Both the position numbers and the translations under genes were made by a program. DNA of 15,488 nt, from assembly GCA_050252545.1 (NCBI GenBank), contig JBFWKS010000069.1, positions 1-15,488 on the forward strand, read 5' to 3'. Source of the DNA: Patulibacter sp050252545. Its GTDB lineage: Bacteria > Actinomycetota > Thermoleophilia > Solirubrobacterales > Solirubrobacteraceae. Shown piece after piece: positions 3,692 to 10,030 of the stretch (positions within the stretch are counted from its first letter, which is position 1; each line of letters begins with the position of its first letter). The notes beneath the pieces were generated by a model. The model saw nothing but the letters and a program-made list of their open reading frames with translations, was not told the origin of the DNA and did not search any database.

Positions 3692-6526
3692 ATGCCCTCC
3701 GACCCCGATCTTCCCCCGCCCCTCGACGACGGTGCCGCCGACGTCGACCCCGGCGGCTTCGACGGGTCGTACGGGGACATCGGTGGCGCGGCGGCGTCCG
3801 CACCCGCCGGGCCGGCGGGCCATCTGCCGCCGCACGACCTCGCAGCCGAGCGGGCGGTGCTCGGTGCGTACATGCTGTCGGAGCAGGCCCGCAACGAGAT
3901 CTCGATCGATCACGGACTGCGTCCCGAGGATTTCTACGCGCCCCAGCACCAGGTCGCGTTCGCCGCGATCCAGCAGCTGTACGAGACCAACACGACGGTC
4001 GACGTCATCACCGTCAGCGCGCAGCTCACGCAGAACGGCACGCTCGAGCAGGCCGGCGGTCGCGACCAGCTGTGGCAGCTGACCGCGTCGATCACCGAGG
4101 TCGGAGCGCTCGGCCATCACGCCCGGATCGTCAAGGGCCGGGCGCAGCTGCGGCGACTGCAGCAGGTCACCTTCCAGATCCAGACCGCGATCCAGCAGGG
4201 CGGCAAGCCGGCCGAGGAGATCGTGCAGGAGGCGCAGAGCCTCGTCTTCGAGCTGTCGCGCAACCAGGACCGCACCGGCCTGGTCGCGGTCGGCGACATC
4301 GTCGATCAGGCGGTCCGCGACCTCGAGGAGCTCGAGCGGGACGGCCGCGACATCACCGGCCTGGAGACCGGCTTCCGCGACCTGGACAAGGACACGGCCG
4401 GTCTGCAACCGGGCGCGATGATCGTGCTCGCCGCGCGCCCCGCGATGGGCAAGAGCGCGTTCGTCACCAACCTCGCGGAGAACGTGGCGCTGCAGAACAA
4501 GGGCGCCGTCGCGCTGTTCTCGCTGGAGATGCCGGAGCGCGAGATCCTGCAGCGCATCATCTCGTCGCAGGCGAGCATCCGGAACGAGGACGTCCGTCGA
4601 GGCCGGATCGGTGACCGGTGGCCGGACGTGCTCGAGGTCACCGATCGCCTGCAGGCCGCGCCGTTGTTCATCGACGACTCGTCCGACATCGGGATCATGG
4701 AGATCCGGGCCAAGGCCCGCAAGCTCGCCACGTCGCACCCCGAGGGCGTGGCGTTGGTGATCGTGGACTACCTGCAGCTCATGCGCGCCGACGGGCGGGT
4801 CGAGAACCGCGTCCAGCAGATCGGCGAGATGTCCCGCGGGCTCAAGATCCTCGCCCAGGACCTCGCGTGCCCGGTGATCGCGCTGTCGCAGCTCTCCCGC
4901 GGCGTCGACAGCCGCGAGAACAAGCGGCCGCTGTTGAGTGACCTTCGCGAGTGCGTCGTCGGTGACACGCTGGTCGTCCGTGCCGACGGTCGGCGTACGC
5001 CGATCCGCGAGCTCGTGGGGCAGACCCCCGACGTGCTGGCCGTCGACGCCGAGGGCCGGATCGTGGAGGCCCGCAGTGATCGCGTGTGGTCGGTGGGGCG
5101 GCGGCCGGTCCTGCGGCTGAGCCTGGCATCGGGACGCACGCTCCGGGCAACCGGTGAGCACCGCGTGCTGGCCGGTGGGGGATGGCAGACGATGTCGGAG
5201 CTCGGCGTGGGTGATCGGGTCGCGCTGAGCCGTCGTCTGCCGGCGCCCGCCGAGCCGGTGGTCTGGCCCGACGACCGGGTCGTCCTGCTCGGGCACCTCG
5301 TCGGCGACGGCAGCTACCTCTCGGGTCAACCGATGCGGTACACGACGGCCTGCGAGGAGTGCAGCGCGGCGGTCACCGGCGCCGCGGAGCGGGAGTTCGG
5401 GGCGACGGTCAACCGCCACGCGGGCCGTGGCAACTGGCACCAACTCGTCATCTCGGGGAACGGCAACCGTTGGCATCCCGCCGGGGTCAACCGTTGGCTG
5501 CGCGGGTTGGGGATCTTCGGGCACCGTTCGGCGGACAAGCGGCTGCCCGACGAGGTGTTCCGGTTCGACGACCGACAGGTCGGGCTGCTGCTGCGCCACC
5601 TCTGGGCCACCGACGGATCGATCTGGAGCCGGCACGTCCCGGACTCCGGACGCATCAACACGCGGGTCTACTTCTCTACCTGCTCGGTCCGCCTGGCCGC
5701 CGACGTCGCGGCCCTGCTCCTGCGCCTCGGCATCGTCGCCCGGACGACGGTGACCCGGACCCCGAACGGCGGAGAGGTCCACAACGTCGACGTCGTCGGT
5801 TACGACGCCCAGCGCCGGTTCCTGGATCGGGTCGGGGCGTTCGGGCCCCGCGCCACGCCCGCGCGGACGTTGCGCGCGACGATCGGCGACCGCGGCTCGG
5901 CCACCAACGCCGACACCCTCCCGCTCGAGACGTGGGACGCGGTGCGAGGGACGATGCGCGACCGAGGGATGACGCACCGCGCGATGGCGGCGGCGCGCGG
6001 CACCTCCTACGGCGGGACGTCGCACTTCCGGTTCGCGCCGTCGCGGTCGACGGTCGCGTCGTATGCGGAGGCCCTGGACGCGCCGGCGCTGCTCCGGGCG
6101 GCCGAGAGCGACCTGTACTGGGATCGCGTGGTGTCGGTCGAGCTCGACGGCGAGGAGGAGGTCTTCGACCTCACCGTCCCGGGCCCGTCGTGCTGGCTGG
6201 CGGACGGGGTCGTCACCCACAACTCGGGAAATATCGAGCAGGACGCAGACCTGGTGATGTTCCTGTACCGCGACGACTACTACAACAAGGAGAGCTCCGA
6301 ACCCGGGGTCGCGGAGCTCATCATCGCCAAGAACCGCTCGGGTCGCACCGACACCATCCGACTGCTCTTCCAGGGCGAGTACCCGCGGTTCCTCACGATG
6401 GCCCAGGGCGATCATCGCGACGGCGGACCGCCCGCGCACGTGAGTGGCCCACCGGCCGGGCCGCCGGTCCCCGCCGCCGGTGGACCTCCGCTCCCGGGCG
6501 GCGGACCACCGCTCCCGAACCGATGA
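3692..6526 (+). CDS. dnaB: Replicative DNA helicase DnaB containing an intein
   Basis: The precursor is 944 residues and about 520 after removal of the 424-residue intein (residues 421-844). DnaB is the hexameric 5'-3' helicase that unwinds the fork and recruits primase. A ~45-residue acidic/Pro-rich extension precedes the N-terminal domain (LPPHDLAAERAVLGAYMLS). The RecA-like domain has Walker A ARPAMGKS (248-255, Lys254), then ALFSLEMP, Walker B VIVDYLQLM and CPVIALSQLSRGVDSR. The intein interrupts DLRE/SGNIEQDAD, leaving a normal extein junction after splicing. The C-terminal portion (FLYRDDYYN, AELIIAKNRSGRTDTI) is followed by a Gly/Pro-rich tail. The start at 3692 is the first in-frame ATG before the conserved region; no strong ribosome-binding site is seen. 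A DnaC-like loader gene follows 130 bp downstream. Confidence 0.96.
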   Translation: MPSDPDLPPPLDDGAADVDPGGFDGSYGDIGGAAASAPAGPAGHLPPHDLAAERAVLGAYMLSEQARNEISIDHGLRPEDFYAPQHQVAFAAIQQLYETNTTVDVITVSAQLTQNGTLEQAGGRDQLWQLTASITEVGALGHHARIVKGRAQLRRLQQVTFQIQTAIQQGGKPAEEIVQEAQSLVFELSRNQDRTGLVAVGDIVDQAVRDLEELERDGRDITGLETGFRDLDKDTAGLQPGAMIVLAARPAMGKSAFVTNLAENVALQNKGAVALFSLEMPEREILQRIISSQASIRNEDVRRGRIGDRWPDVLEVTDRLQAAPLFIDDSSDIGIMEIRAKARKLATSHPEGVALVIVDYLQLMRADGRVENRVQQIGEMSRGLKILAQDLACPVIALSQLSRGVDSRENKRPLLSDLRECVVGDTLVVRADGRRTPIRELVGQTPDVLAVDAEGRIVEARSDRVWSVGRRPVLRLSLASGRTLRATGEHRVLAGGGWQTMSELGVGDRVALSRRLPAPAEPVVWPDDRVVLLGHLVGDGSYLSGQPMRYTTACEECSAAVTGAAEREFGATVNRHAGRGNWHQLVISGNGNRWHPAGVNRWLRGLGIFGHRSADKRLPDEVFRFDDRQVGLLLRHLWATDGSIWSRHVPDSGRINTRVYFSTCSVRLAADVAALLLRLGIVARTTVTRTPNGGEVHNVDVVGYDAQRRFLDRVGAFGPRATPARTLRATIGDRGSATNADTLPLETWDAVRGTMRDRGMTHRAMAAARGTSYGGTSHFRFAPSRSTVASYAEALDAPALLRAAESDLYWDRVVSVELDGEEEVFDLTVPGPSCWLADGVVTHNSGNIEQDADLVMFLYRDDYYNKESSEPGVAELIIAKNRSGRTDTIRLLFQGEYPRFLTMAQGDHRDGGPPAHVSGPPAGPPVPAAGGPPLPGGGPPLPNR
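4952..6223 (+). mobile_element. DnaB intein with LAGLIDADG homing endonuclease
   Basis: This is an in-frame 424-residue protein intron. Splicing block A begins with Cys (CVVGDTLVVRADGRR) directly after DLRE. Block B is LRATGEHRVLAG with the T-x-x-H motif. The endonuclease core has two LAGLIDADG-type helices, LLGHLVGDG (5285-5311) and LLRHLWATDG (5588-5617), each with its acidic residue, and a block-D-like KRLPDEVFR between them. A helix-turn-helix-like stretch (MTHRAMAAARGTSYGG) follows. Block F is EEEVFDLTVPG and block G is ADGVVTHN, with penultimate His and terminal Asn; the +1 residue is Ser. All residues needed for class 1 splicing are present and the frame is intact, so both splicing and homing may be functional. 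Confidence 0.95.
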
Positions 6527-6560
6527 CCCGCCTGCGTGACATCGTCCGATGTGAGCGCGG

Positions 6561-6594
6561 CGTCCCCCGCCACCGGCGTGGCGCTCGCGGGACG
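6561..6594 (+). terminator. Two-part hairpin downstream of dnaB
   Basis: CGTCCC (6561-6566) pairs with GGGACG (6589-6594), and inside it CGCCAC (6568-6573) pairs with GTGGCG (6578-6583) around a CGGC loop. It lies 34 bp past the dnaB stop. There is no T tract, so it may be a terminator or a spacer structure before the loader gene. Confidence 0.45.
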
Positions 6595-6622
6595 GACGGC
6601 TGGAGGCGGACCCGTCGGTCGA

Positions 6623-6639
6623 CCGGTGGCCCCCACCGG
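6623..6639 (+). promoter_or_regulatory. Perfect hairpin just upstream of the loader gene
   Basis: CCGGTGG-CCC-CCACCGG is a 7-bp perfect stem ending 17 nt before the ATG at 6657. Its position in the leader could affect ribosome access or mark an operator. Confidence 0.35.
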
Positions 6640-6656
6640 CGGGACGGTGCGTCCTG

Positions 6657-7472
6657 ATGCGCTGCCCCTACGCCGCCTGTGACGGCTCGGGGTGGGTCGT
6701 CGTCGGCCGGGTCGCGTCGGAGTGCCGGTGCATGCCCGAGCAGCGGGCGCGGCGACAGGCGGCGATCCTGCAGGCACGGATCCCGCGACGGTTCCAGGAC
6801 GCCGACTTCGATCGGCCGCCGGTGTCGCACATGGACCGCGCCCAGGTGCGCCACGTGCGCGAGTACGTGGACGCACTGGAGGAGAACCTGGCCGCCGGCC
6901 GCGGCCTGTGGCTGACCGGACCGGCGGGAACCGGCAAGACGACGCTCGCGGCCGTCGTCGCCAAGCACGCGATCCGGGCCGGTCGCACGGTCGCGATCTA
7001 CTCGGTCCCGCACCTGCTGGCAACGATCCGGCGCACCTACGACAAGGCCGGCGGCCCGACGACGGCCGAGCTGTTGGAGGCGCTGGCGAGCGTCGACCTG
7101 CTGCAGCTCGACGACCTGGGTGCCGAGCAGCCGACCCCGTGGGTGCTGGAGCAGCTCTACACGATCATCAACTCACGCTACGAGGCGTACCGCTCGGTGA
7201 CGATCACCACCAACCTCGACCCGGGTGCGCTGCAGGAGCAGGTCACCGAGCGCACGGTGTCGCGGCTCGAGGAGATGTGCAGCGTCGTCCTCAGCCCGGA
7301 CCAGACCGATCACCGGCGGCCGACCCTCGATCCGCACGGTCCGCCGTTGGGGCTCGACGGTACCGGTGGCTACGGCGACGCGCCGCCGCGTCCGGCACCG
7401 CCGGCCACGTGGGGAGCCGACGGGGCGACCGACCTGCGGCCGCGCAGGCGCCGCGTCGACGACGGGCACTGA
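6657..7472 (+). CDS. DnaC/DnaI-like AAA+ ATPase, probable DnaB helicase loader
   Basis: The protein is 271 residues. Cys3, Cys8, Cys23 and Cys25 (CPYAACDGSGW...CRC) form a small zinc-ribbon-like N-terminus, as seen in DnaI/DnaC-type loaders. The AAA+ core has Walker A GPAGTGKT (88-95, Lys94), Walker B LLQLDDLG (Asp152, Asp153), sensor 1 TITTNLDP (Asn186) and a VTERTVSRLEEM segment whose Arg203 fits the arginine finger. A ~60-residue Pro/Gly/Arg-rich tail follows. Family members open or load the DnaB ring at ssDNA; transposon IstB proteins are related, but no transposase is nearby, and the position 130 bp after dnaB favours a helicase loader. The ATG at 6657 is set by the Cys motif starting at residue 3. 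The exact partner is inferred. Confidence 0.85.
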   Translation: MRCPYAACDGSGWVVVGRVASECRCMPEQRARRQAAILQARIPRRFQDADFDRPPVSHMDRAQVRHVREYVDALEENLAAGRGLWLTGPAGTGKTTLAAVVAKHAIRAGRTVAIYSVPHLLATIRRTYDKAGGPTTAELLEALASVDLLQLDDLGAEQPTPWVLEQLYTIINSRYEAYRSVTITTNLDPGALQEQVTERTVSRLEEMCSVVLSPDQTDHRRPTLDPHGPPLGLDGTGGYGDAPPRPAPPATWGADGATDLRPRRRRVDDGH

Positions 7473-7478
7473 CCGGTC

Positions 7479-7487
7479 TGCCAAGCT
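7479..7487 (+). promoter_or_regulatory. Candidate extended -10 of the ROK kinase gene
   Basis: TGC + CAAGCT sits 8 nt before the ATG at 7496, partly filling the 23-bp gap after the loader gene. The spacing fits a leaderless transcript. The first base of the hexamer is C rather than T, so this is a weak call. Confidence 0.35.
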
Positions 7488-7495
7488 CCGGCGCC

Positions 7496-8470
7496 ATGGA
7501 TCGTCAGGAGCCGGGGGACCAGCACGACCGGCCGGCGGCCGGGTCGATCCAGCTGGACCGCGCGGCCCCGACGGTCGGGGTCGATGTCGGTGGGACCAAG
7601 GTCGCCGTCGCCCGGCTCGACGGCGGCCGGCTCGGTCCCGTCCGCGAGGAACCGACCGCCGGTGACGAGCCCGACGTGGTGCTCGCCCAGATCGTGCGCA
7701 TGGTCGGGTCCCTGGGAGCGTGCGACGCGGTCGGCGTCGGGGTGCCGTCGGTCATCCGGATCGCCGACGGCGCCGTCACGCGGTCGGCGAACCTCGTCGC
7801 GTTCCGGGACGTGCCCCTGCGGAGTGCGCTGGCCGAGCGGCTCGGGGTCCCCGTCCGGGTCGACAACGACGCCAATCTCGCCGCGGTGTCCGAGGCGTGG
7901 GACGACGAGCTGCGCCTGGTCGACCGGTCGCTGACCTGCCTCACGATCGGCACCGGGGTGGGGAGCGGGTTCGCCCGCGACGGCCGGCCGTTGCACGGCG
8001 AGTGGACGTCGGGGTTCGAGCTGGGACACCTGACCGTCCACGCGGACCTGACCGCCGGCGCGCCGCCCGGCAGCGCCGACGGGTCGAGCGCGCCCTACGT
8101 GTCGTCGCTGGAGCACTGGGCCAGCGGCCGGGCGCTCGACCGGCTGGCCGTCGACCACGGGTTCGCCGACGGACGCGCCGTCACCGCCGCCGCGGAGCAG
8201 GGCGACCCGGCCGCGGTCGAGCTGCTGCGGATCCTGGGTGAACGGATCGGGATCGGCGTGGCCGCGGTGATCAACCTGCTGGAGCCCGCGGTCGTGGTGG
8301 TGGCCGGCGGTGTGTCGCGGGCCGGGGAGCGGCTCGTGGCGCCGGCGCGCGACGCGGCCCGGCGGCTGCTCCTCCCCGGGGTCGGCGAGCGCACCGAGAT
8401 CCGCCTGGCGCGACACGGGGCGTCGGCCGGGGTACGCGGCGCGGCGATCCTCGCCCGCCTGCGCGACTGA
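7496..8470 (+). CDS. ROK-family sugar kinase (glucokinase-like)
   Basis: The protein is 324 residues. After a 25-residue polar extension comes the phosphate-binding motif DVGGTK (30-35), GVGVPSVI, the sugar-binding and catalytic VDNDANLAA (Asp125 as probable base), GTGVGSGF (152-159), and FELGHLTV (Glu175, His178). ROK kinases phosphorylate glucose, GlcNAc or ManNAc with ATP in the cytosol, and some are repressors; no DNA-binding domain is present here. The Cys-x-Cys-Gly-x-x-Gly-Cys zinc motif that normally follows the His is missing: the region reads GSSAPYVSSLEHWASG with no cysteine. An open frame extends upstream through the loader gene, but family alignment and the nearby -10 set the start at 7496. 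The last four codons and the stop are the first copy of a 19-bp tandem repeat. The substrate cannot be fixed from sequence. Confidence 0.88.
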   Translation: MDRQEPGDQHDRPAAGSIQLDRAAPTVGVDVGGTKVAVARLDGGRLGPVREEPTAGDEPDVVLAQIVRMVGSLGACDAVGVGVPSVIRIADGAVTRSANLVAFRDVPLRSALAERLGVPVRVDNDANLAAVSEAWDDELRLVDRSLTCLTIGTGVGSGFARDGRPLHGEWTSGFELGHLTVHADLTAGAPPGSADGSSAPYVSSLEHWASGRALDRLAVDHGFADGRAVTAAAEQGDPAAVELLRILGERIGIGVAAVINLLEPAVVVVAGGVSRAGERLVAPARDAARRLLLPGVGERTEIRLARHGASAGVRGAAILARLRD

Positions 8471-8607
8471 CGTCCGCCTGCGCGACTGGCGCCCGCCTGT
8501 GCGACTGACGTCCGCCTGTGCGACTGACGCCCGCCTGCCCGGCTGCGGTCCGCCTGTGCGACTGACGCCCGCCCGCCCGGCTGCGGTCCGCCCGTCCGGT
8601 CGACGTC
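8456..8607. repeat. Eight-copy 19-bp tandem repeat starting in the ROK gene end
   Basis: Eight contiguous 19-bp units begin at 8456, 8475, 8494, 8513, 8532, 8551, 8570 and 8589. The consensus is cgcctgygcgactgacgyc, and a degenerate fragment follows at 8608. Unit 1 includes the last ROK codons and its TGA. Units 4-5 and 6-7 form a higher-order 38-bp duplication: one unit of type tgtgcgactgacgcc, then one of type cccggctgcggtc. There are no spacers, so it is not a CRISPR array. It fills most of the 223-bp convergent gap to the GH3 gene. Confidence 0.9.
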
Positions 8608-8693
8608 CGCCGGCGTGGATGGCGTGCGGCGGCGGGCCGGCCCGCGGCGGACCGACACCGTCGCCGGGCGACGCACGACCGGGCGCCCGGCGG

Positions 8694-9926
8694 TCACCGC
8701 TGTGCCAGGCGCTCCTTGAGCTCGACGATCCGCGCCGCCGACGCCTGCACGCGCCCCGCCCGGATGCGTCCGGCGCGGACGTCCGCGAGGAGCTTGGGGT
8801 ACGCGTCGGCGGACGCCTGCTCGGTCCGGGCGTAGAGCAGCAGGTCCAGGCCGGCGTTGATCGCGCGCCGCGACGGCGTGCCGTGGGCCGTCACCGACGG
8901 CGTCTCCAGGTCGTCGCTGATCGTCAGCGGGTCGCTGCCGGTCGCCATCCGCAGCTCGCGCTCGTACGTCGCCCGTGTCAGCAGCGCGGGGTCGGGGCCC
9001 AGCGCGTCGGGATAGATCGCGCTGCTGAGCATCACGAGCGTCGTCGGACCGTCGCCGCACCGCTCGTAGGCGGCGTAGTCGCGGCGCAGACGCTCCAGGT
9101 CGATCGGGATGCTCGTGCGGTCGAAGTCGGTGTTCGTCGTCGCGGTACCGAGACCGGGGAAGTGCTTGAGCGTCGCGGCCACGTGGCCGTCCTGCAGGCC
9201 GGCCACGAATCCGCAGGCGCGCTCGGCGACGGTCGCGGGTTCGGTGCCGAACGCGCGGGCGCCGAGGAACGACGACGACCCGCTCGACACGTCGGCGACC
9301 GGTGCCAGGTTGACGTCGACCCCGACAGATCGCAGCAGCCGGGCGGTACGGCGGCCCTCGGTGCGGGCGGCGTCGGCCGACCTCATCGCGGCCGCATCGG
9401 GCTCCGGCGGACCGGGCAGGCGGCGGATCTCGCCGCCCTCCTGATCGATCGCCACGAGCAGCGGCGGGCGGTCGCCCCGACGGGCCTCGCGCTGCAGGGA
9501 CGCGACCATGCGGCGCGTCGGGGCGACGCCGCCGGTCACGTTGTCCTTGAAGAGGATGATCCCGCCGACCTCGCCGCGGCGGATCCGGGCCCGCAGTGTC
9601 GCCGACGGCTCCGTGCCGGCGAACCGCGCGACGACCATCTGGCCGAGCGCGTCGCCGACGTCCATCTTCGACTCGTCCGGAGCGGTCCCGGTCGCCGTCT
9701 CGGGTGCGGTGCCGGTGGCGGTCGTCGGTGCCCGGGTCTGGGTGAGGGGCTGCGGCCCCGTCGCCTGTCCCGCGAAGTCCTGCGGCTCGTCGTCGCTCCC
9801 GCAACCGCCGAGCACGACCGCCCCGGCGATCAGCAGCGCCGGCGCCCACCGCCCGTGGGGACGCGTCGCGTCGCGCACCCCCCACCGCGGGCGGGACGGG
9901 CGTCGGGTCGGGACGGCCGGGCGCAT
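8694..9926 (-). CDS. GH3-family NagZ-like lipoprotein (beta-N-acetylhexosaminidase-related)
   Basis: The protein is 410 residues. A basic N-terminus, hydrophobic core and lipobox LGGC (Cys42) predict a lipoprotein anchored outside the cytoplasmic membrane. A Thr/Ala/Pro-rich linker (about 55-85) with the repeat TATGTAPE follows. The TIM barrel shows GGIILFKDN, AIDQEGGEIRRLPG (159-172), VDVNLAPVADV, KHFPGLGTATTNTD (254-267) and ISDDLETPSV (336-345) with the nucleophile Asp. NagZ-type GH3 enzymes remove GlcNAc from peptidoglycan fragments. Canonical members have KHFPGHG followed by Asp-Ser-His, whose His is the acid/base; here these are Leu259 and the Asn-Thr-Asp stretch, so activity or substrate may differ. 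The start follows a TACCCT box by 6 nt. It is divergent from purA. Confidence 0.9.
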   Translation of the reverse strand: MRPAVPTRRPSRPRWGVRDATRPHGRWAPALLIAGAVVLGGCGSDDEPQDFAGQATGPQPLTQTRAPTTATGTAPETATGTAPDESKMDVGDALGQMVVARFAGTEPSATLRARIRRGEVGGIILFKDNVTGGVAPTRRMVASLQREARRGDRPPLLVAIDQEGGEIRRLPGPPEPDAAAMRSADAARTEGRRTARLLRSVGVDVNLAPVADVSSGSSSFLGARAFGTEPATVAERACGFVAGLQDGHVAATLKHFPGLGTATTNTDFDRTSIPIDLERLRRDYAAYERCGDGPTTLVMLSSAIYPDALGPDPALLTRATYERELRMATGSDPLTISDDLETPSVTAHGTPSRRAINAGLDLLLYARTEQASADAYPKLLADVRAGRIRAGRVQASAARIVELKERLAQR

Positions 9927-9932
9927 ACGGGC

Positions 9933-9938
9933 AGGGTA
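9933..9938 (-). promoter_or_regulatory. -10 box of the GH3 lipoprotein gene (leaderless type)
   Basis: On the minus strand TACCCT is followed by gcccgt and then the ATG, so transcription would begin at or very near the start codon. No -35 is obvious. Confidence 0.5.
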
Positions 9939-10014
9939 GGGCGACGGGTCGCCGGACGGCCACGCCCGCCGGACGCGGTGGAGGGTGACGCGGGGTCGGA
10001 CGGGATCGGTCGAG

Positions 10015-10020
10015 TACCCT
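10015..10020 (+). promoter_or_regulatory. -10 box of purA
   Basis: TACCCT ends 10 nt before the purA ATG. No purine-rich ribosome-binding site lies between, which fits a leaderless or near-leaderless transcript. Confidence 0.5.
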
Positions 10021-10030
10021 CTCCTCGGTC

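Noticed and set aside
3497..6439. A 980-codon minus-strand open frame opposite dnaB
   Set aside because: It mirrors dnaB codons in a GC-rich gene, is rich in Arg/Asp/Val/Leu with no recognisable domain, and runs across the intein and intergenic DNA alike.
6539..6552. Short palindrome ACATCG-TC-CGATGT after dnaB
   Set aside because: A 6-bp half-site with no repeat elsewhere in the window and no promoter next to it; chance is likely.
6657..7472. IstB transposition helper protein, implying an insertion sequence
   Set aside because: No IstA transposase, terminal inverted repeats or target duplications are visible. The zinc-ribbon head and position after dnaB fit a helicase loader better.
8456..8607. 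Possible CRISPR array
   Set aside because: The 19-bp units are contiguous with no unique spacers and no cas genes are nearby; it is a simple tandem repeat.
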